Below are positions 1-5,068 of a DNA stretch of 5,068 nucleotides, piece after piece. The translations under genes were made by a program, and so were the position numbers. The stretch covers positions 1 to 5,068 of the forward strand of contig JBEGTT010000167.1 of the NCBI GenBank assembly GCA_041179245.1. Reading direction: 5' to 3'. Source of the DNA: JBEGTT01 sp041179245 (GTDB taxonomy: Bacteria; Pseudomonadota; Gammaproteobacteria; Burkholderiales; Rhodocyclaceae). Every line of letters starts with the position of its first letter. Within the stretch, counting starts at the first letter, position 1. A model generated the notes under the pieces. The model worked only from the letters and a program-made list of their open reading frames with translations, did no database searches and was not told where the DNA came from.

Positions 1-176
1 ATTTTCCGTCCTAAATAGGCCGTTAGAACCAGCAGGGCAATAATTGCCGCTAGGCCCAAGAAGGCTTGGAAAAACGTGCTTGATGGAACACCTGGCGAAA
101 CTTCCTCTCCTAATGCGGGAAATGAAATAAGCGCAAGAGCTAAATATAGCCAGTGTTTGAAGTGACTAGCGGCCAA
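1..176 (-). CDS. fliO: FliO, flagellar export-gate assembly protein (3' end outside window)
   Basis: An open frame runs from a TTG at 174-176 to the left edge, giving 58 residues before the cut. The visible protein has a hydrophobic N-terminal stretch (about residues 9-22, with LYLALALI), a short polar segment (about 23-35, with GEEVSPG), then a second hydrophobic stretch (about 36-54, with GLAAIIALLVL) ending in LGRK. A signal-like segment or first helix followed by one membrane helix and a basic cytoplasmic edge is the usual layout of FliO, which helps assemble the FliP ring of the flagellar export gate in the inner membrane. Its position directly after fliN matches the widespread fliLMNOPQR order. 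TTG is chosen because no ATG or GTG lies near it in this frame; it overlaps the fliN stop by 11 bp and has only a weak GGA 9 nt upstream, so translation is probably coupled to fliN. The identity rests on context and topology, as FliO sequences are poorly conserved. Confidence 0.8.
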   Translation of the reverse strand, partial: MAASHFKHWLYLALALISFPALGEEVSPGVPSSTFFQAFLGLAAIIALLVLTAYLGRK

Positions 177-576
177 GCTTTCGCATCCGTTCAGCAGGAG
201 TAATGATGTCTGTGAGTCGAATCCCGAACTTGTCATTTACAACGACAACTTCGCCTTGGGCGATTAAGGTGCCATTGACCAGCACATCCATCGGTTCGCC
301 AGCAAGAGCGTCAAGTTCTACAACGGAACCATGGGCCAGCTGCAATAGACTTTTAATCGTGATTTTTGTTCTGCCAAGCTCAACTGAAAGATTAACTGGA
401 ATATCCAGAATCATTTCCAGTTCATGCATCATCGAATTGGGTGGGGCGGCATCAAACGAGGGGAAAATTTGATTACTTCCCTGAGCGTTACCAGGCCCGG
501 CATCCACGGCGGCCTGCTCGGCCATCGCGGCAGCCCAGTCATCATCTTCGGATGCTGCGTCGTTTTCGTTAGCCAT
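166..576 (-). CDS. fliN: FliN, flagellar motor switch / C-ring protein
   Basis: This 136-residue protein is close to the 137 residues of the E. coli homologue. FliN sits with FliM at the bottom of the cytoplasmic C-ring, where it helps set the rotation direction and receives export cargo via FliH. The N-terminal 45 or so residues are acidic and Ala-rich (a DDDW motif at 11-14) and are probably flexible. The SpoA/SPOA domain follows at about residues 52-128 with family hallmarks: ILDIPVNLSVELGRTKI (56-72), then GSVVELD, GEPMDVLVNG and VVVNDKFGIRLTDI, ending with ERMRKL. The ATG at 574-576 overlaps the fliM stop by 8 bp. No strong Shine-Dalgarno is present, only AAGGT too far upstream, so coupling to fliM translation is likely. 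The 3' end overlaps fliO. The family call is secure. Confidence 0.97.
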   Translation of the reverse strand: MANENDAASEDDDWAAAMAEQAAVDAGPGNAQGSNQIFPSFDAAPPNSMMHELEMILDIPVNLSVELGRTKITIKSLLQLAHGSVVELDALAGEPMDVLVNGTLIAQGEVVVVNDKFGIRLTDIITPAERMRKLGR

Positions 577-1624
577 TATGTTCTACTTTACCTTCGGTAC
601 TTTCTTGGACTTCTTTGTTCAGACTATCAATGGGTTCTGGGATGTCAGCGGATTCTGCAGCAATAAACCTTTCAACCTTGAGGGCGTATTGGCTGTTTTG
701 CTGCCCATATTCACATTCCATCAGTGTGGCTTGGTCAACCTCAACAATAATTTTTGCCGGCACATGAATAGGGATGATGTCGCCTGGTTTAAGTTTGACG
801 ATTTCCCCTAGCGTGATTTTGGTGCCACCAAAGTTAGCAACAATTTCAACCTCTGCATCTAGCAATTGCTTTCTGAGCAGGCTGACCCACCGCTTGTCGG
901 TAGATACCTGATCCGTTTGCATGGTGCTGTTGAGCAGATCTCGCAACGGTTCTAGCATTGAGTAGGGGAAGCAGAGGTGCATGTCTGCTGCGGCACCACT
1001 CAGCTCAAGCGTAAAGGTGGTTGAAACAACGACCTCTGCGGGTGTGGCAATACTGGCGAACTGGGAGTTCATTTCGGAGCGAACATACTCAAGACTAATC
1101 TTGTATACAGGCTCCCAAGCCTTTTGGTATTCCTTGAACACAACGTCTAGCAGACCTTGGATCATCCGCTGTTCGGTTTGCGTAAAGTCACGACCCTCAA
1201 CCCGTGTGTGAAAACGCCCATCGCCACCGAACATGTTGTCAATCACCAAAAACACGAGGTTGGGATCGAAAATGAATAGAGACGTTCCTCGCAACGGTTT
1301 AACTGAAACCATATTGAGGTTGGTTGGCACGACAAGATTGCGAACAAACTCGCTGTATTTCTGAACTTTGATCGGCCCAACAGAAATTTCAACCGTTCGG
1401 TGCATGTGGTTGAAAAGGCCGATTCGCAAAAAACGAGCAAAACGTTCATTAATAAGCTCGAACGTAGGCATGCGCCCACGAACAATGCGTTCTTGGGTGC
1501 CTAGGTTGTAATCACGAACGCTCGAACCGCCCGTATCAGCTGCAGCTTCAGGTTCGTCTGATTCACCCGTGACTCCCTTTAAGAGGGCATCAACTTCATC
1601 TTGTGAAAGAAAATCATCAGACAT
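569..1624 (-). CDS. fliM: FliM, flagellar motor switch protein
   Basis: FliM binds phospho-CheY and, together with FliG and FliN, forms the switch complex that sets the direction of flagellar rotation. The 351-residue protein begins with the CheY-P binding peptide, LSQDEVDALLKG at residues 6-17, followed by an acidic linker (about 18-35). The middle domain (about 40-235) carries the GGDG loop (133-136) that contacts FliG. A C-terminal SPOA domain (about 250-322) resembles FliN and includes VEIVANFGGTKITLGEIVKL. The last 30 or so residues form an acidic tail, making the protein somewhat longer than the 334 residues of E. coli FliM. The start is fixed: an in-frame stop lies five codons upstream of the ATG at 1622-1624. 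The 20 nt before the start are pyrimidine-rich with no Shine-Dalgarno. It lies 39 bp after fliL and overlaps fliN by 8 bp. Confidence 0.98.
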   Translation of the reverse strand: MSDDFLSQDEVDALLKGVTGESDEPEAAADTGGSSVRDYNLGTQERIVRGRMPTFELINERFARFLRIGLFNHMHRTVEISVGPIKVQKYSEFVRNLVVPTNLNMVSVKPLRGTSLFIFDPNLVFLVIDNMFGGDGRFHTRVEGRDFTQTEQRMIQGLLDVVFKEYQKAWEPVYKISLEYVRSEMNSQFASIATPAEVVVSTTFTLELSGAAADMHLCFPYSMLEPLRDLLNSTMQTDQVSTDKRWVSLLRKQLLDAEVEIVANFGGTKITLGEIVKLKPGDIIPIHVPAKIIVEVDQATLMECEYGQQNSQYALKVERFIAAESADIPEPIDSLNKEVQESTEGKVEHNG

Positions 1625-1663
1625 GGCGGAGAGAAATTAGAGACTTGCTAACAAGCTGGTTAG

Positions 1664-2200
1664 TTATTGAATAATAAATGAAGTGAACAAAACGGCCTGA
1701 ATGGGACCATCAGGTGGATAGCCCTTTTTTGGCGGTTCAATGACATTATTAATCTCGTCTTTTAGTAACTCTTGGAGCTTGTCACGGCCTTCTAATGTTT
1801 GCATTTCTGCCGCTTTTTGCATGGATAGAAGTCGAAGAACATTATTACGAATTTGTGGCAATAGAACCTTGATCGCATTTTCTTCATGGGGATCTTCTAC
1901 ACGCAATGTCATGATGATCTGCAAAAATTGCCCGCCATCATCCTGCGATAAGTTAACTACAAAGGTTTCTAAAGGAATAAAAGCGGGAGGGAGGGCGTGC
2001 TCATTTTTTTTCTTGGCTTTGGGTTTTTCTTCGACGACTTCTTCCTCTTCACCATCGTGAGGTTTGGGCTTCAAAAGCAGCAGCGCAGCACCTGCGACAA
2101 CCACTAATAAAACAATAACCAAACCAATGATAACGAAGAGCATTTTTTTGCTCTTTGGGGGGGCAGCATCACCCGTATCGGCAGCAGGGGCTTTTGACAT
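1664..2200 (-). CDS. fliL: FliL, flagellar basal body-associated membrane protein
   Basis: FliL is a single-pass inner-membrane protein that surrounds or stabilises the MotAB stator at the basal body and affects torque and swarming. The 178-residue protein has a short cytoplasmic N-terminus with basic residues (KSKK, 16-19), one membrane helix at about 20-43 (FVIIGLVIVLLVVVAGAALLLL), and a highly charged linker (about 49-66) with a Glu run followed by a Lys run. A periplasmic FliL domain follows at about 75-178, with FVVNLSQDDGGQFLQIIMTLRV and a C-terminal VLFTSFIIQ, both typical of the family. The start has a good Shine-Dalgarno (AAGGA, 8 nt upstream). The first half of the gene holds three homopolymer tracts: C7, A7 and A8 on the coding strand. 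The family call is firm from the domain pattern and from its place before fliM. Confidence 0.97.
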   Translation of the reverse strand: MSKAPAADTGDAAPPKSKKMLFVIIGLVIVLLVVVAGAALLLLKPKPHDGEEEEVVEEKPKAKKKNEHALPPAFIPLETFVVNLSQDDGGQFLQIIMTLRVEDPHEENAIKVLLPQIRNNVLRLLSMQKAAEMQTLEGRDKLQELLKDEINNVIEPPKKGYPPDGPIQAVLFTSFIIQ

Positions 2201-2208
2201 TTTTTAAA

Positions 2209-2213
2209 TCCTT
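2209..2213 (-). promoter_or_regulatory. Ribosome binding site of fliL
   Basis: AAGGA on the coding strand lies 8 nt before the fliL ATG and fixes that start. The spacer between them is an A/T-only stretch ending in a run of A that continues into the ATG. The rest of the 61-bp fliK-fliL gap is AT-rich and shows no convincing promoter or terminator. Confidence 0.75.
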
Positions 2214-2261
2214 AGTCTTTCAGAAAAAGGGGCCTAATTAATATGGTCAGTAAATTAGATA

Positions 2262-3371
2262 TTACGCAAATAAATCAACGACCCCGTTACCCCGATTTAA
2301 CGGAATAACTCGCGAACCAATCGCAAGGTCGTTATTCTCCGGGAGTATAGCTGTATCCCTACTTGAGCGGGGAGTATTCCCATTGCTCTGTCCCTGATTT
2401 TGTTGGTTTTTCTGTTGTGATTCGGCACTTACATTGGCTTGCCCAAGAGAAATTCCTGCAGAGGAAAACATTTCACGGAGTTGGGGTAGGGCATCCTGAA
2501 TAGCTTGTCGCGTTTCTGGATGGTGAGCTACGAACATTGCGGAAGTGGTTTGATCTGCATTAAAACTTAAGGTGACGTGCATGGGTCCCAAGTTAGAGGG
2601 GTTCAGGTGTATTTCAGCTGTTTGTTGGCCCGCACTATTCATCAAGATAACCCGTTCGCCAAATTGTTTGGACCAAGTGGCATGATCTTGCATGGGCGCG
2701 GATATTCTGTTTTCGATGCCTGGTTCAGACACCCCTAGATTTTGGGACGAAACGTTCTGAGATGCTGCTGAGATGGCTTGGCTAACGCTGGAAAAATCGG
2801 TTGTTACCAATGTCGCCGAGGTTGCAGCTCCGCTGTCTTTCCCTGCCGCTGGCCCAATAAAATCTTTTATTTCCAGAGCGGCTTGTTTGCCTACTCGATT
2901 GGACGAAATGGAAGTGGCTAGTGTTTCGTTGGGGAGTTCTACTTGGGCTTTTACAACTGGCAAAACCAAGGGAGGTTGCTGTGGCAGTAAAGCGGCAAGC
3001 GCACTGAGGTCCGGTGATGCTGGAGCTTGTGCTAGGTTTGTTTGGTCATCTTTGAGCGAGGGCGCTTCAGGTTTGCTGGTTTTGGCTACAGCAAGTTGTC
3101 CAGCGAGTTCGCTATTAAAACTAAGTTGGGATAACAGGTCGTCTACCGCAGCTGGTTTTTCTTCCGGCAAAGCAGAATTTATTTGCGCCAAAACTGCTTT
3201 TGTTTGCTCAGTAGGGAGTGCATTATTGGTAGAGGCGAGTTCAATGCCTAGGCCGGCAAATAAATCTGCAAACAATGTGGCAGATTGAGCTGTGTCACCA
3301 TCTTTTGGCTGTTCACGGTTTGTATTTTCTGGCTTGGGTGTGGTGGCTACGTTGAGCGCTGTAATTGCCAT
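2262..3371 (-). CDS. fliK: FliK, flagellar hook-length control protein
   Basis: FliK is secreted through the flagellar export apparatus while the hook grows, acts as a length ruler, and then switches export from hook to filament substrates by contacting FlhB. The 369-residue protein has the expected form. A long low-complexity N-terminal and central region (about 1-228) is rich in Ala, Ser, Gln and Pro with little predicted fold. The compact C-terminal substrate-switching domain (about 229-318) contains the signature EIHLNPSNLGPMHVTLSF (253-270), then HHPETRQAIQDALPQLREMF. A Gln/Asn/Ser-rich tail closes it. The length is close to the 405 residues of the Salmonella protein. The ATG at 3369-3371 has an outstanding Shine-Dalgarno, and a sigma-54 promoter lies about 65-80 bp upstream. 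The ruler region is always poorly conserved, so the identity rests on the C-terminal domain and on the context. Confidence 0.95.
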   Translation of the reverse strand: MAITALNVATTPKPENTNREQPKDGDTAQSATLFADLFAGLGIELASTNNALPTEQTKAVLAQINSALPEEKPAAVDDLLSQLSFNSELAGQLAVAKTSKPEAPSLKDDQTNLAQAPASPDLSALAALLPQQPPLVLPVVKAQVELPNETLATSISSNRVGKQAALEIKDFIGPAAGKDSGAATSATLVTTDFSSVSQAISAASQNVSSQNLGVSEPGIENRISAPMQDHATWSKQFGERVILMNSAGQQTAEIHLNPSNLGPMHVTLSFNADQTTSAMFVAHHPETRQAIQDALPQLREMFSSAGISLGQANVSAESQQKNQQNQGQSNGNTPRSSRDTAILPENNDLAIGSRVIPLNRGNGVVDLFA

Positions 3372-3373
3372 GT

Positions 3374-3382
3374 CACCCCCTT
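3374..3382 (-). promoter_or_regulatory. Strong ribosome binding site of fliK
   Basis: The coding strand reads AAGGGGGTG ending 2 nt before the ATG, a one-mismatch copy of the full anti-16S complement AAGGAGGTG. It is far stronger than any other translation signal in the window and fixes the fliK start. Most other genes here start within, or just after, the preceding gene and have weak sites, so fliK is set up for independent translation, in keeping with its own promoter. Confidence 0.8.
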
Positions 3383-3389
3383 GAAAAAA

Positions 3390-3405
3390 TGCCTACCTGC
3401 CTACA
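3390..3405 (-). repeat. Tandem octamer in the fliK leader
   Basis: Two adjacent 8-bp units, TGTAGGCA and GGTAGGCA on the coding strand, match at seven of the eight positions. They lie in the predicted 5' leader of the fliK transcript, between the sigma-54 site and the ribosome binding site, and are followed by six T. The second unit can take part in a weak hairpin with sequence just upstream (3394-3417). Function unknown; chance duplication is quite possible. Confidence 0.5.
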
Positions 3406-3434
3406 TTGGCTTTGGTATTAGTAGTGAGACTAAA

Positions 3435-3450
3435 AGCAAAAGCTGTGCCG
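3435..3450 (-). promoter_or_regulatory. Predicted sigma-54 (RpoN) promoter for fliK
   Basis: The coding strand reads CGGCAC-AGCTT-TTGCT, against the consensus TGGCAC-N5-TTGCA/T. Only the first base of the -24 box differs, and the invariant GG (3448-3449) and GC (3436-3437) are exactly 10 nt apart. It begins just after the fliJ stop and points towards fliK. The transcription start would fall near 3424, giving a leader of about 53 nt before the fliK ATG. RpoN-dependent promoters driven by enhancer-binding proteins such as FleR/FlrC are known for fliK and other middle flagellar genes in polarly flagellated Gammaproteobacteria. No enhancer site could be recognised upstream, inside fliJ. Confidence 0.72.
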
Positions 3451-3453
3451 GTT

Positions 3454-3903
3454 TTATGTATTGTCTTTGGGCATGCTACTTCGTCGTGTGGAGAACTCGT
3501 CCAAAATTTTTTGTTCGGCTTTGTTTTCCTTGGCGATCTCTTTTTGCTGGTGGCGTTGCGCAAGAGTGTCCAAGGCTTTCATCTGGCGGTTTTCATCAAC
3601 CCAGGATTTTTTCCCCTCTGACGTTTTACGGACAGCAGATTCGACAATTTTCATTTGTTGTTCAACGGCCTCGTCAAGGCGGGCAATAAAAGCCAGGTAG
3701 TTTTGCCATGCTTGGGGGGTGAGGCCTTGAGCCTGAGCTGCGCGGAATTTTTCTATGTATTCAGTACGATAGTCTTCAAGCAGTTTCAGTCGCTCGCGGG
3801 TTCCGGTTTCTTCTACAATCAAGGAACCCAGTTTGCGGGTGGCTTCTTCCGTTTTGTCTTGAGTGAGCTCTAGGAGAAGTTGAAGAGAAAAGGGTTTGCC
3901 CAT
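3454..3903 (-). CDS. fliJ: FliJ, flagellar export chaperone / ATPase stalk protein
   Basis: FliJ is a small coiled-coil protein that inserts into the FliI hexamer like the gamma subunit of F1-ATPase, connects it to FlhA and escorts late-export chaperones. The 149-residue product matches the family length (147 in E. coli). It begins MGKPFSLQLLLELTQDKTEEA, and is almost wholly charged and helical, with heptad-like Leu spacing over residues 8-50 and 70-135. The C-terminal part (ENRQMKALDTLAQRH and KILDEF) is typical of FliJ. It starts 14 bp after the fliI stop with no clear Shine-Dalgarno in the short gap, so translation is probably coupled to fliI. Sequence conservation in FliJ is low; the call combines length, coiled-coil character, the C-terminal motif and the position directly after fliI. 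Confidence 0.93.
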   Translation of the reverse strand: MGKPFSLQLLLELTQDKTEEATRKLGSLIVEETGTRERLKLLEDYRTEYIEKFRAAQAQGLTPQAWQNYLAFIARLDEAVEQQMKIVESAVRKTSEGKKSWVDENRQMKALDTLAQRHQQKEIAKENKAEQKILDEFSTRRSSMPKDNT

Positions 3904-3917
3904 GATGGGTTAGGTCA

Positions 3918-5068
3918 TCACTGTGGGAACAGATTGGCCAGTTGCGTGTAGCTTTCGGCAAAATTTGACGAGGCTGACGATTTTTGCTGGAGGAAGGCTT
4001 CCATCTTGGGGTACAAAGAGACCGCTTGGTCCAGCACCGGATCAGATCCCGGCGAATAGGCCCCAACGGCAATTAAATCTCTCGCCCGTTGATAGCGGGA
4101 GAACAGCACCTTGAACTGACGGATGAGGTCAAAATGTTCCGGTGTGATCAAACTGACCATGGCTCGGCTAATGGATTGCTCAATATCAATCGCTGGGTAA
4201 TGTCCAGCATCAGCTAAGGATCGATTCAGTACGATATGTCCATCTAGAATAGCTCGTGCAGAATCTGCAATCGGGTCTTGTTGGTCGTCACCCTCAGCAA
4301 GGACGGTGTAAAACGCGGTAATCGATCCGCCGCCAATTGGCCCATTCCCAGCTCGTTCCACCAGTTGGGGTAAGCGGGCAAATACCGATGGGGGATAGCC
4401 TCGTGTGGCGGGAGGTTCGCCAATCGCTAGCGCAATTTCGCGTTGGGCCATCGCGTAACGGGTCAGGGAATCCATGATGAGCAGTACTTGATGTCCTTGG
4501 TCCCGAAAATATTCGGCCAGCGTGGTTGCATAGGCAGCACCTTGCAAACGCATCAATGGACCCGTATCTGCCGGTGCGGCAACAACTACCGCACGTTGCA
4601 TTCCAGCCTCGCCGAGAATGTGCTCAATAAACTCCTTAACCTCGCGTCCTCGCTCGCCAATCAACCCCACGACAATGATTTCAGCTTCGGTGTAACGAGC
4701 CATCATGCCCAATAGTACGGACTTACCCACGCCCGAACCGGCAAACAGGCCCATCCGCTGCCCGCGTCCTACGGTCAATAAGCCATTGATGGCACGAACC
4801 CCGACGTCAAGATTTTTTTCAATGGGCGCTCGTTCCATGGGGTTATAGGGGCGGCTATGGAGTGGGCGAAGTAAGTCGGTACGTAATGGACCTTTGCCAT
4901 CCAGTGGCCGACCAACGCCGTCAACCACGCGGCCGAGCATGATGTGCCCGACAGGCACTTGCTTCGCTCGATCAGCCGAGCGACGGTGCTTGGGGGTTAG
5001 CTGGCCTATGCGAGGCATCAATTCTGTGGCTTGATAAGGCATAACCTGCGCGCCGGGCGCCAAGCCAT
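3918..5068 (-). CDS. fliI: FliI, flagellum-specific export ATPase (5' end outside window)
   Basis: FliI is the hexameric cytoplasmic ATPase that works with FliH and FliJ to feed substrates into the flagellar type III export gate. It is related to the F1 beta subunit. The window holds 382 complete codons of C-terminal sequence. Numbering from the leucine at 5061-5063 as residue 1, the Walker A loop AGSGVGKS is at 108-115, the catalytic glutamate lies in GERGRE (136-141), and the Walker B strand VLLIMD is at 193-198, followed by SLTRYAMAQREIALAIGEPP. The sequence GEPPATRGYPPSVFARLPQL then runs into the C-terminal helical domain. The frame stays open to the right edge, and about 70-90 N-terminal residues of the usual 440-470 are missing. 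The TTG at 5061-5063 is not the start: it is an internal leucine in the conserved GLAPGAQV stretch. Confidence 0.98.
   Translation of the reverse strand, partial: GLAPGAQVMPYQATELMPRIGQLTPKHRRSADRAKQVPVGHIMLGRVVDGVGRPLDGKGPLRTDLLRPLHSRPYNPMERAPIEKNLDVGVRAINGLLTVGRGQRMGLFAGSGVGKSVLLGMMARYTEAEIIVVGLIGERGREVKEFIEHILGEAGMQRAVVVAAPADTGPLMRLQGAAYATTLAEYFRDQGHQVLLIMDSLTRYAMAQREIALAIGEPPATRGYPPSVFARLPQLVERAGNGPIGGGSITAFYTVLAEGDDQQDPIADSARAILDGHIVLNRSLADAGHYPAIDIEQSISRAMVSLITPEHFDLIRQFKVLFSRYQRARDLIAVGAYSPGSDPVLDQAVSLYPKMEAFLQQKSSASSNFAESYTQLANLFPQ

Noticed and set aside
260..274. A second sigma-54-like match (TGGCAC-N5-TCGC) on the minus strand inside fliN
   Set aside because: The -12 box has a mismatch and the bases encode the conserved NGTLIA stretch of FliN, so coding constraint explains the match. 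It sits about 85 bp before fliO in a tightly overlapping gene set.
1324..1341. TGGCAC and TTGC boxes on the plus strand inside fliM
   Set aside because: The GG and GC elements are 12 nt apart instead of 10, and the site is antisense within a conserved coding region.
1740..2060. A 106-codon plus-strand open frame opposite fliL
   Set aside because: It is antisense to a conserved gene; its Ser-rich product mirrors the Glu/Lys-rich FliL linker and has no family features.
2249..2278. Possible sigma-70 promoter before fliL (TTGATT, 18 bp, TTTACT)
   Set aside because: Only four of six matches in each box within an AT-rich stretch that starts inside fliK; no stronger than expected by chance.
2773..3288. 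A 171-codon plus-strand open frame opposite fliK
   Set aside because: It lies wholly antisense to fliK in a Ser/Ala/Gln-rich region whose composition keeps the opposite frame open; the product looks like a compositional mirror with no recognisable domain.
4955..4970. GG-N10-GC match on the plus strand inside fliI
   Set aside because: Both boxes have a mismatch, the orientation is antisense, and there is no gene downstream on that strand.
5061..5063. TTG as a start codon for fliI
   Set aside because: The frame is open to the window edge and the residues around it (GLAPGAQV) are internal and conserved in FliI; about 70-90 N-terminal residues lie beyond the right edge.
1..5068. An undescribed accessory system
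   Set aside because: All the coding space is filled by seven collinear core flagellar genes in a known order; no insertion, extra gene or mobile element is visible.

Overview
This window is part of a flagellar biosynthesis cluster. Every gene lies on the minus strand and is read from right to left: fliI (5' end cut off by the right edge), fliJ, fliK, fliL, fliM, fliN and fliO (3' end cut off by the left edge). The FliM and FliN sequences, the gene order and the moderate base composition suggest a polarly or peritrichously flagellated Beta- or Gammaproteobacterium. A betaproteobacterium is slightly favoured by the FliM N-terminus and the close-to-textbook FliN core. The genus cannot be told from this sequence.

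Layout from the right edge, in transcription order. fliI (3918-5068, partial) encodes the export ATPase. After 14 bp comes fliJ (3454-3903), the coiled-coil export chaperone and ATPase stalk protein. An 82-bp spacer (3372-3453) carries a near-consensus sigma-54 promoter, a short tandem repeat and a very strong ribosome binding site, and leads into fliK (2262-3371), the hook-length ruler. A 61-bp AT-rich spacer precedes fliL (1664-2200), the stator-associated membrane protein. A further 39-bp spacer precedes fliM (569-1624). fliM, fliN (166-576) and fliO (1-176) overlap one another by 8 and 11 bp, which suggests translational coupling. No spacer exceeds 300 bp and no plus-strand gene is credible.

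Together the genes link the export apparatus (FliI/FliJ energise it, FliK switches its substrate, FliO helps build the export gate) to the rotor and switch (FliM and FliN form the C-ring; FliL stabilises the stator). The sigma-54 site in front of fliK suggests that fliK, and perhaps fliLMNO, can be transcribed separately from fliIJ, in line with the RpoN-driven flagellar hierarchies of Pseudomonas and Vibrio. I found no mobile element, RNA gene, CRISPR array or undescribed system. The points worth a second look are regulatory details: the promoter, the missing fliM ribosome binding site, the TTG start of fliO, and homopolymer tracts in fliL.
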